DNA of 40,746 nt, taken from an uncultured Clostridium sp. GTDB taxonomy: Bacteria > Bacillota > Clostridia > TANB77 > CAG-508. Both the position numbers and the translations under genes were made by a program. The stretch is taken from the NCBI GenBank assembly GCA_947364715.1, contig CANAUI010000009.1, positions 1 to 40,746 on the forward strand, read 5' to 3'. Positions 1 to 6,831 of this stretch are shown here, one piece after another (position 1 is the stretch's first letter; every line of letters starts with the position of its first letter). The notes below the pieces were generated by a model. The model was not told the DNA's origin. It ran no database searches and saw nothing but the letters and a program-made list of their open reading frames with translations.

Positions 1-76
1 TTAAGTGAAATATGTGCATAATAAACCGGAAATTTATTATTGCCATTTATAATAAAAAAATAAATAAAATTTACTA

Positions 77-105
77 TTGACAAATATCTTTAAAAATGCT
101 AATAT
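77..105 (+). promoter_or_regulatory. Promoter of tRNA-Ser(TGA)
   Basis: TTGACA at 77-82 and TAATAT at 100-105 are separated by 17 bases, a near-consensus housekeeping sigma promoter. It lies about 30 bases before the tRNA gene and has no other gene to serve. Confidence 0.75.
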
Positions 106-137
106 AAATATTGTTGTTAGATATTTGTCTAAAATAT

Positions 138-229
<92 letters not shown>

Positions 230-239
230 AAAACATATA

Positions 240-273
240 AGAGTTAGATACAATAAAGATATCTAACTTTTAT
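240..273 (+). terminator. Intrinsic terminator after tRNA-Ser(TGA)
   Basis: GTTAGATA pairs with TATCTAAC across a short loop and is followed by a T-rich tract. Confidence 0.65.
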
Positions 274-359
274 TGTCAAAATAGTAAAATTTTATAAAAT
301 CGAATACATCTTTAGATTACTATTTTGATATAGATTATTATTTATAAATAATTTTATAT

Positions 360-449
360 GGAGATGTACCCAAGTGGTGAAGGGGACTGTTTGCTAAACA
401 GTTAGGTCCCGAAAGGGGCGCGGAGGTTCGAACCCTCTCATCTCCGCCA
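360..449 (+). tRNA. tRNA-Ser (anticodon GCT)
   Basis: The acceptor arm GGAGATG (360-366) pairs with CATCTCC (439-445), then G and an encoded CCA. The anticodon stem ACTGT/ACAGT encloses TTGCTAA, giving anticodon GCT for AGC/AGT serine codons. The long variable arm is the short hairpin GTCCCGAAAGGGGC. It is a second serine tRNA in tandem with the TGA isoacceptor, with its own terminator. Confidence 0.95.
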
Positions 450-452
450 AGA

Positions 453-492
453 AATAGTATAAAGTTTTAATTGCTTTATATTATTTTTTTTT
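453..492 (+). terminator. Intrinsic terminator after tRNA-Ser(GCT)
   Basis: AATAGTATAAAG pairs with CTTTATATTATT and is followed by an uninterrupted run of T. Confidence 0.7.
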
Positions 493-650
493 ATATTATA
501 GGAAAATCCATGAAACTTTTCAGTTTCGCAACGCAAAGTGAAAATAAATAAAATTTTATTTTCAAAAGAAAGTTTTCTATGGGCGAAAAAAGACAAGACA
601 TGAAAAGTAATATAAAATGTTAAAGAATTTTAATCATGCCTCTTTTGTTC
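493..650. repeat. Structured intergenic repeat, copy A (degenerate)
   Basis: This is a member of the dispersed repeat family also seen near 20.8, 32.9, 35.6 and 38.6-38.8 kb. It begins with the shared TATTATAGGAAA and contains a hairpin with arms TGAAAATAAA and TTTATTTTCA near 539-563. It ends with the family 3' arm CATGCCTCTTTTGTTC (635-650), preceded by the conserved TTTTAAT. The matching 5' arm (about 584-602, AAAGACAAGACATG) has decayed, so this copy is imperfect. No ORF lies in it. The rest of the gap up to 915 is AT-rich DNA with a promoter for the pilin operon. Confidence 0.7.
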
Positions 651-837
651 TTTTGAACCATTAAAAATTAAGTTTATCCTGAAAGATTGGAGATAATAGT
701 TGAAATGTCACATAATTTAATATATAATGTAATTATAAGTGATTTTTTGTAACATAAAATATAAAAAAGAAAAATAGTGAAGATATTTATATAATAAAAG
801 AGAATATAAAAAATATATAAAACACAGTTTTAATAAA

Positions 838-866
838 TTGAATACAAATAATTTTATATGTAATAT
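838..866 (+). promoter_or_regulatory. Probable promoter of the pilin/T4SS operon
   Basis: TTGAAT (838-843) and TAATAT (861-866) are spaced by 17 bases, about 50 bases before the first pilin-like gene. The match is good but the DNA is so AT-rich that chance matches are possible. Confidence 0.45.
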
Positions 867-915
867 ATTGATAACTTTAAAATAGCTAAATACAAGTTAC
901 AAAGGAGGGATAGAT

Positions 916-1611
916 ATGGTAAAATATATAGGAAAAATATGTCTAATATTATTAGTAATACTAGTATGTTTTTGTTTTAATAATGTATGTATAGCAGTAG
1001 GAGGACCAGAAGATTTTTTTACAGAACAAGGATTAAAAATATATAAAGAATATAAAAATAACCCAGATATAATCAAAAAAATGGATAAAGCAGAAGTAGA
1101 AAAATGGATAGAAATATTAGAAAGGGAAAAAAGATTAATAGAACAAAAAAATAACGGACAAATTAGAGATTCTTATTTATCTCAAATAGGACAAATATTG
1201 ACGAAGTTAGAAACGAGAAAGAGACAGTTAAACCAACAACAAATAGAAAGTTCAGGAGAGCATGGTGGAACAAGCAGACCTATAGTCAAGGATGATGTAA
1301 GTCCGAAAACAATAGATGAGACTATGAAAGGTGCTTCAGATTGGATTCAAAAAGCGGATACAACAGGAACATTTAATGAACCAGTTTTTATATTAAATAT
1401 GGGGTATATATATAATATATTTTTTGCTTGTGGAATGGTTATTGCCGTAGGATGTGGAGTAGTTTTAGGAATTAAATTTATAACATCTTCTGTTGAAGGA
1501 CAAGCCAAAGTAAAAGAATTACTTCTACCATATTGTATTGGGTGTTTAATTATATTTGGTGCTTTTGGAATTTGGAAAATAGTAATTAATTTTATGGAGA
1601 TGTTTAATTAA
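916..1611 (+). CDS. VirB2/TrbC-like pilin candidate with long N-terminal ectodomain (1)
   Basis: A 231-residue exported protein. An N-terminal hydrophobic signal segment (about 5-27) is followed by a charged helical region (about 35-90), a linker, and two C-terminal membrane helices (about 162-190 and 204-228). The turn between the helices carries the signature GIKFITSSVEGQAKVK, shared with the next three genes. The N-terminal motif around YKNNPDIIKKMDKAEVEKWI is closely matched in the second gene (YTKNPNIIKTLNKKEVEEWI), so the two are paralogs. The C-terminal hairpin has the layout of VirB2/TrbC pilins. The ectodomain is not one I recognise. GGAGGG lies 6 bases before the ATG. First gene of the T4SS block; pilin role is inferred from the helix pair and neighbours. 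Confidence 0.7.
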   Translation: MVKYIGKICLILLVILVCFCFNNVCIAVGGPEDFFTEQGLKIYKEYKNNPDIIKKMDKAEVEKWIEILEREKRLIEQKNNGQIRDSYLSQIGQILTKLETRKRQLNQQQIESSGEHGGTSRPIVKDDVSPKTIDETMKGASDWIQKADTTGTFNEPVFILNMGYIYNIFFACGMVIAVGCGVVLGIKFITSSVEGQAKVKELLLPYCIGCLIIFGAFGIWKIVINFMEMFN

Positions 1612-1647
1612 GTAATCTTATAGAACTTATAATAAAGAGGTGTAAGA

Positions 1648-2325
1648 ATGAAAAAAGAAAAAGTTATAAAAAGAATTTTTAGCATAAGTATTATTTTTTT
1701 AATAATACTTATATGTTTTAGCAATTCATGTATAGTATTAGGAGCAACTACAGCAGAAAAAATGATTGAAAAATACACGAAAAATCCTAATATAATAAAA
1801 ACATTAAATAAAAAGGAAGTAGAGGAATGGATAGAAAGATTAGAAGATTATGATAGAAGTTTGGGAGTTAGTCCATCAGCGGCAGCAATGCAGGCAAAAA
1901 AACAACAAGTACAAACAATAATAGCAAAATTATATGAAAGAAGAATAGAACTAAATGAAGAACAAAAACAAGAAACAGGAGGAAATAGTGGAACATCAGG
2001 AGGTGGAGATACTGGCATAGTACAAGAGTCACCAGCATTTTCGCATGGTTCATGGATAAATCCAGATGACTTTAATCCAGGAGAATTATCAAATGCAGAT
2101 GATATTATTAATAAAGGAAATATAATTATAGGTGCGTTAAAATTTGTAGGAATGGTAGCTTCTATATTAGCATTAATTACATTAGGTATTAAATATATGG
2201 TAGGAAGTGTAGAGGAAAAAGCTGAATATAAACAGACAATGTGGCCTTATATTGTAGGAACAGTATTATTATTTGGGACAACTACTGTATTATCAATAAT
2301 TGAGGCACTTGCCAAAGAATTTTAA
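1648..2325 (+). CDS. VirB2/TrbC-like pilin candidate with long N-terminal ectodomain (2)
   Basis: 225 residues, a paralog of the preceding gene. A signal segment (about 10-32) ends in VLGA, followed by a charged helical region with motif NPNIIKTLNKKEVEEWIERL, then a Gly/Ser-rich linker (about 112-125). Two membrane helices follow (about 160-182 and 198-220), with the turn GIKYMVGSVEEKAEYK. The linker is what one would expect of a flexible tether between an outer domain and the membrane hairpin. RBS GAGGTG lies just before the ATG, and the gap to the previous gene is only 36 bases, so they are probably co-transcribed. Confidence 0.7.
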   Translation: MKKEKVIKRIFSISIIFLIILICFSNSCIVLGATTAEKMIEKYTKNPNIIKTLNKKEVEEWIERLEDYDRSLGVSPSAAAMQAKKQQVQTIIAKLYERRIELNEEQKQETGGNSGTSGGGDTGIVQESPAFSHGSWINPDDFNPGELSNADDIINKGNIIIGALKFVGMVASILALITLGIKYMVGSVEEKAEYKQTMWPYIVGTVLLFGTTTVLSIIEALAKEF

Positions 2326-2368
2326 AAGTGTGCCATACTAGAAGATTTAGAAAGGAATGTATTTTTAA

Positions 2369-2716
2369 ATGAATAAATTTAAAAAAATTATATTTATAGT
2401 ATTGATATTTTTTGTAATATTAAGTATAATTCAAATTGATGTACAAGCTACATCTGTAAGTGATTTACCTGGAACACCATTATCTAACCCTAAAGCCAAA
2501 GAGATAGGGAATAAGGCAATAACAATATTTACAACTGTAGGATCAGTTTTATCAGTAATTGTATTAATTGTTCTTGGATTAAAATATATGATAGGAAGTG
2601 TAGAGGAAAAAGCAGGATATAAAAAATCCTTAATGCCATATATTATAGGATGTGCTTTTGTATTTATGGCAAATGTTATTACAACTATTATTTATAATAT
2701 TGTGACTAAAATGTAA
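2369..2716 (+). CDS. VirB2/TrbC-like pilin candidate, short form (3)
   Basis: 115 residues. A signal peptide (about 4-27) ends in VQA, followed by a short mature N terminus and two hydrophobic helices (about 52-72 and 88-112) joined by GLKYMIGSVEEKAGYK. It lacks the 100-residue ectodomain of the first two paralogs and has the size of a classical VirB2 or TrbC pilin. RBS AAAGGA precedes the ATG. It is third in the array, 43 bases after gene 2. Confidence 0.7.
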   Translation: MNKFKKIIFIVLIFFVILSIIQIDVQATSVSDLPGTPLSNPKAKEIGNKAITIFTTVGSVLSVIVLIVLGLKYMIGSVEEKAGYKKSLMPYIIGCAFVFMANVITTIIYNIVTKM

Positions 2717-2717
2717 T

Positions 2718-2746
2718 TTGCTTTTTTAACATAAATATGTTACAAT
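2718..2746 (+). promoter_or_regulatory. Probable promoter of the fourth pilin gene
   Basis: TTGCTT (2718-2723) and TACAAT (2741-2746) are 17 bases apart, with TG one base before the -10 (extended -10). The site lies in the 112-base gap before the fourth pilin gene, which is wider than the other gaps in the array. Confidence 0.45.
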
Positions 2747-2828
2747 AATAAGTGAGTTATTAACATTTCTTATTTTAATAAGAATTTTAATATAGAGTAA
2801 TAATTATAGAGATAGGAGGAAGTAAAAA

Positions 2829-3206
2829 ATGAAAAAACTAACTAAAATGATTTCAATATTAATGATTATTATGATTTTGATATCAGTTGGAACAACAGTA
2901 TTTGCAACTGTTACAGGAGTGAATTCTCCATCAACAATGACAGGAGCAGACGTAGGAGGAACAGATACAATAGAAAAGATGGGAAATCAAATCATAACAA
3001 TTTTAACAATAATAGGTGTTATAGCATCAGTTATTGTCTTAATAGTATTAGGTATAAAATATATGATGGGAAGTGCAGAAGAAAAGGCAGAATACAAAAA
3101 GACAATGATGCCATATATTATTGGTGCAGGGTTAGTATTTGCAGCATCTTCAATAGCAGGAATGTTATATAGTTTCTTAACAAATATAGGTACAACTGCA
3201 GGGTAA
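2829..3206 (+). CDS. VirB2/TrbC-like pilin candidate, short form (4)
   Basis: 125 residues. A signal peptide (about 5-27) ends in VFA, followed by a Gly/Thr-rich mature N terminus and two membrane helices (about 56-76 and 93-118) with the turn GIKYMMGSAEEKAEYK. It is the paralog closest to gene 3. A strong RBS (AGGAGG) precedes the ATG. It appears to have its own promoter and is followed by two hairpin terminators, so it could be made in larger amounts than the downstream machine genes, as expected for a main pilin subunit. That last point is inference. Confidence 0.7.
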   Translation: MKKLTKMISILMIIMILISVGTTVFATVTGVNSPSTMTGADVGGTDTIEKMGNQIITILTIIGVIASVIVLIVLGIKYMMGSAEEKAEYKKTMMPYIIGAGLVFAASSIAGMLYSFLTNIGTTAG

Positions 3207-3210
3207 TAAA

Positions 3211-3268
3211 TAGAGAAAGAATTTGAATTTTATTTAAAAAAAATAAATGAAAGATTCTTTCTTTTTAT
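3211..3268 (+). terminator. Hairpin terminator after pilin 4 (first of two)
   Basis: AGAAAGAAT (3214-3222) pairs with ATTCTTTCT (3254-3262), with further AT pairing inside, and is followed by TTTT. Confidence 0.55.
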
Positions 3269-3305
3269 TACAAATATATTACAATATATTACAATTTAAA
3301 AAAAT

Positions 3306-3338
3306 TAGTAGAAATAGTTACATATTTCTACTTTTTTT
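3306..3338 (+). terminator. Strong intrinsic terminator between pilins and PrgI
   Basis: AGTAGAAATA (3307-3316) and TATTTCTACT (3323-3332) form a perfect 10-bp stem with a 6-base loop and a run of seven T. It separates the pilin transcripts from the downstream motor genes. An extended -10 (TGTTATAAT, 3338-3346) follows directly and may restart transcription for PrgI, but no clear -35 is visible. Confidence 0.8.
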
Positions 3339-3386
3339 GTTATAATTATATATAAGTATAATTATATATTTAAGTGAGGTAAATGT

Positions 3387-3734
3387 ATGGGAACTTATAA
3401 TATTCCAAGAAATGTAAAAGGAGAAGGAAGAATTTTATATATCTTTTCAACAAAAGCATTAATATACACAGGGGGAGGAGGATTAGTTGGTGGATTATTT
3501 TATATTATTTTTAATATATTAAATTTAAAATTTGTAGGTATTATTTTTATATTGCTTTTTGCACTAATTGGTTTTATAGTAGCAACATTAAAAATGCCAA
3601 AAATATCAAAATTTGCTATCACAAGAGAAACTGGAGGAGAAAATATAGATGAAGTAATAAAAAGATTAATTCAATTTAAGATGGATAAATCAAAATATTA
3701 TGTATATACAAAGGGGGATACAAAAGATGAGTAA
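3387..3734 (+). CDS. PrgI family (VirB3-like) T4SS membrane protein
   Basis: 115 residues. The N terminus YNIPRNVKGEGRIL, then two adjacent membrane helices (about 25-46 and 50-70), then a soluble tail, is the layout of the PrgI family. These small inner-membrane proteins are encoded just before VirB4 in Gram-positive conjugation systems and act like VirB3. Of two ATGs close together, the one at 3387 is in frame. Its 3' end overlaps the next gene by 8 bases, indicating translational coupling. Confidence 0.85.
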   Translation: MGTYNIPRNVKGEGRILYIFSTKALIYTGGGGLVGGLFYIIFNILNLKFVGIIFILLFALIGFIVATLKMPKISKFAITRETGGENIDEVIKRLIQFKMDKSKYYVYTKGDTKDE

Positions 3735-4905
3735 TACAAATCAAACTATACAAATGTTAATTATATTACTAGTAGGAGCTATATTTATATTATTTATATT
3801 AACAGCAGTATATCTGATTTTAAAAAGCAAAGATAAACAAAAAGAAAAAATAGAAAATATAGATATGGCAAAAAGCTCTAAAAAAAGTAATTCTTCACAA
3901 ACAGACATGTACAAAAAATCTGTTTTAGATTTTATGGAATTTGATAAAATCGAAGATAATATGATTATTCAAAAAAATGGAAAAAAATGTGTAATGGTTG
4001 TGGAATGTCAAGGTATTAATTATGACTTAATGTCTAGAATTGAAAAAAATAGTGTAGAAGAAGGTTTTGTTCAATTTTTAAATACATTAAGACATCCAAT
4101 ACAAATTTATGTGCAAACTAGAACTATTAATTTAGAACAAAGTATTAATACATATGAAAAAAAATTAAATGATATAGAAGTAAAATTATTTAAAATGAAA
4201 CAAAGATATAAAGAAATGCAAGATTCAAATACTTATTCAAAACAAGAGTTAGAAAAAGCTTTTTTTGAACTAACAAAACAAAACAATTTATATGAATATG
4301 GAAAAGATATTATTTATAATACAGAGAAAATGAGTTTAAACAAAAATATATTAAGCAAAAAATATTATATTATAATATCATACTATACTTCAGAAATAGA
4401 AAAATCAGAAAATTATGATAATAAAGAATTATTATCTATAGCCTTTTCAGAATTATATAATAGGGCACAATCTATAATTAGGTCTATTTCAGCATGTGGT
4501 ATTACAGCTAAAATATTGAATTCTATTGACCTTACAGAACTATTATATGTTGCATATAATAGAGATGAAGCAGAAACATTTGATTTGAAAAAGGCAATAA
4601 GAGCAGATTATGATAGTTTATATAGCACAGCTCCAGATGTACTAGAAAAACGAATACAAGAACTTGATAATATAATTGAAGAAAAAGCAATAAATAAAGT
4701 TACACAAAAAATAATGACAAAAAATAGAGAAAGACTAGAAAAAAAGGAAGCATCAATTGAAGAATTAGCAGATGAAATGGCAAGAATTATTTTAGAAGAG
4801 AATAGTCAGTATTTAGGTTCTGAACTTGTAAATAGTATTATGGAAGAGGAGGAAAATGCAAATGAAAAAAAGAAAGCAAGAAAGCAAACTAGAACAACAA
4901 AATAG
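3727..4905 (+). CDS. T4SS membrane protein resembling the VirB4 N-terminal domain
   Basis: 392 residues from the ATG at 3727, chosen because AGGGGG sits about 9 bases before it; an upstream in-frame ATG at 3700 has no RBS. One membrane helix (about 10-32) is followed by a basic/Ser-rich linker and a soluble alpha/beta domain. The segment starting VLDFMEFDKIEDNMI and running through FLNTLRHPIQIYVQTR resembles the N-terminal domain of VirB4/TraC-type proteins. A central coiled-coil-like region follows (about 137-200), and the C-terminal end is very charged. There is no Walker motif. Such a protein between PrgI and VirB4 is known in Gram-positive and some candidate-phylum T4SS loci. It overlaps VirB4 by 44 bases. 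Confidence 0.65.
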   Translation: MSNTNQTIQMLIILLVGAIFILFILTAVYLILKSKDKQKEKIENIDMAKSSKKSNSSQTDMYKKSVLDFMEFDKIEDNMIIQKNGKKCVMVVECQGINYDLMSRIEKNSVEEGFVQFLNTLRHPIQIYVQTRTINLEQSINTYEKKLNDIEVKLFKMKQRYKEMQDSNTYSKQELEKAFFELTKQNNLYEYGKDIIYNTEKMSLNKNILSKKYYIIISYYTSEIEKSENYDNKELLSIAFSELYNRAQSIIRSISACGITAKILNSIDLTELLYVAYNRDEAETFDLKKAIRADYDSLYSTAPDVLEKRIQELDNIIEEKAINKVTQKIMTKNRERLEKKEASIEELADEMARIILEENSQYLGSELVNSIMEEEENANEKKKARKQTRTTK

Positions 4906-6829
4906 AAATACAGATAATATGTATGAAAATTTGTTTAAAAGAACAACAATAAAAGAATTAATTGCACCTTCAGGAATAGATGCATCAAACCCAGACAGAT
5001 TAGAAATTATATCAAGTTTAAAAAGATATAGCAGAAGTTTTTTTGTATCAACTCTTCCTAGGATGTGTACATTCCCAGAATTATTTAGAGACATGTATTT
5101 GTTTGGAGATACAAATACTTCCATATATATAAATCCAGTTCCTGAGTCTAGGTCGCAAAATGAATTAAATAGAATTATAAATGAACTGGAAACAGAAAGA
5201 ATCGTTGCACAAGATAAAGGAAACATAAACAGAGAAAGTAACTTAACACAAAAAAGATTTGAGGCTGAGTCTTTAAGAGATGAAATAGCTGCTGGATATA
5301 ATAAATTATTTGAAGCATCTATTATTACAACATTATTTACATATAACTTAGAAGAAATGGAAAGATTGACAAAATTATTAGCTACAGAAATGTCTAAATC
5401 TTTAGTTGATATAAAAAGTGCATGGGCAATGCAGGAAAAAGCTTTTAAAAGTAATTTACCATTAATGAACAATAAAATAGGTAAGGAACATACTTTTGAT
5501 AGAAAATCAATGGCAACAACATTTCCATTTACAACATCTGAAATAGGGCATTCAACAGGAGTACCATTAGGATTTAACAAACAAACAGGAACACCAATAT
5601 TATTTGATAATTTTCATTCATCATTAACTAATTATAATATGGTTATATTTGCTAAGTCAGGAGCTGGTAAATCTGTTACAATGAAAACATTAATTTCTAG
5701 GTCATCTGTATTAATGGGAATTGAGAGCTTAGCTCTAGATGCTGAAGGGGAGTATTCAATTGTAGCAGAAAGCTTAGGGGGAATTAATGTTGTTTTAAGT
5801 CCAAACTCTAAAACAATTATTAATTTATTTGATGTAGAAACAGAAACAATTAGAGATGAAATAACAGGAAGAGAAAGATTAGTTATTAATGTAGAAAATA
5901 AAGTAGAGGATGTTACACAAGCACTACTTACCATGGCGAGAGGAAGTACAAGAAGTACAGAAGTAAATGAGCTTACAAAACAAATTATAGCAGAGGCTGT
6001 AGCAGAAGAATATGCAACAATAGGAATTAATTCAAATCCAAACAGTTTATATGGACAAAATATAAAATATGAAGGACAAAATGATTTATATAAACAAAAG
6101 AAAAAAATGCCAACAATAGGAAGTTGGTATAAAAGAATTGAAAAAAAAGCAAATGAAAATACTAATCAAGATTATAGTTTTCATTATAGTTATTTATTAA
6201 AAGTTATGAAACAATATATAAGAGAATATGATGGACAAATGGCATATTTTGATGGACAATCTACATTTGAATTATTAGAAGGAGCACCTTTTATAAATTT
6301 GGATATTTCTCAATTAGAAGAAAGATTTGCTAGACCATTAGCACAACAAATTTTACTTTCTTGGATATGGGAAAAGTTTGTAAAGAAAAATAGTGAAGAT
6401 AGAAAAAAAGCAATTCAAAAGAGAGTTATTGTTGATGAAGCATGGATGCTATTACCATATCCAGAAGCAGTTGATTTCTTAAATACAATGGCAAGACGTG
6501 CAAGAAAAAGAAATGTTTCTCTAGCTGTTGTTTCACAAAGATTCCAAGATTTTTATGAAAAGCCAGAAGCACAGGCAGTATTAACATCATCTGATACAAA
6601 ATTATTTTTAGCACAAGATAAATCTGAAATACAATATTTAAAAGAAGTATTTAAGTTAAGTGAAGGAGAAGCAGGATTTTTAGTTACTTGTTTCAAAGGA
6701 GAGGGGTTATTAAAAGTTGGTTCAGAATCAGCTATATTACAAATAACACCTACCAAAAAAGAATTTGAATTTGTAGAAACAAATCTAAACAAAATGGTTT
6801 CTATGAATAGAAATAGACAAGGAGTATAA
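4862..6829 (+). CDS. virB4: VirB4/TraE-type conjugation ATPase
   Basis: 655 residues from ATG 4862, which sits 9 bases after AGGAGG (4847-4852); an ATG at 4856 is only 3 bases from the RBS. Walker A (SGAGKS, about residues 265-270) and Walker B (VIVDEAW, about 521-528) are intact. The downstream RARKRNVSLAVVSQRFQDF segment is the sensor/arginine region of the VirB4-VirD4 RecA-like family. The region before Walker A matches the VirB4 N-terminal half. It powers substrate passage and pilus assembly at the inner face of the membrane. It is the only T4SS ATPase in the window; no VirB11 or VirD4 is present. Its start lies inside the previous gene and it is followed 2 bases later by VirB6. Confidence 0.93.
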   Translation: MKKRKQESKLEQQNRNTDNMYENLFKRTTIKELIAPSGIDASNPDRLEIISSLKRYSRSFFVSTLPRMCTFPELFRDMYLFGDTNTSIYINPVPESRSQNELNRIINELETERIVAQDKGNINRESNLTQKRFEAESLRDEIAAGYNKLFEASIITTLFTYNLEEMERLTKLLATEMSKSLVDIKSAWAMQEKAFKSNLPLMNNKIGKEHTFDRKSMATTFPFTTSEIGHSTGVPLGFNKQTGTPILFDNFHSSLTNYNMVIFAKSGAGKSVTMKTLISRSSVLMGIESLALDAEGEYSIVAESLGGINVVLSPNSKTIINLFDVETETIRDEITGRERLVINVENKVEDVTQALLTMARGSTRSTEVNELTKQIIAEAVAEEYATIGINSNPNSLYGQNIKYEGQNDLYKQKKKMPTIGSWYKRIEKKANENTNQDYSFHYSYLLKVMKQYIREYDGQMAYFDGQSTFELLEGAPFINLDISQLEERFARPLAQQILLSWIWEKFVKKNSEDRKKAIQKRVIVDEAWMLLPYPEAVDFLNTMARRARKRNVSLAVVSQRFQDFYEKPEAQAVLTSSDTKLFLAQDKSEIQYLKEVFKLSEGEAGFLVTCFKGEGLLKVGSESAILQITPTKKEFEFVETNLNKMVSMNRNRQGV

Positions 6830-6831
6830 AA

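Noticed and set aside
4813-5580. Long minus-strand open frame opposite the VirB4 start
   Set aside because: It is a mirror of the real VirB4 coding sequence, has no RBS, and its residues are composition-driven (Ser/Leu/Phe). The same holds for the minus-strand frames opposite VirB6, spmA, dnaX and the pyrophosphorylase.
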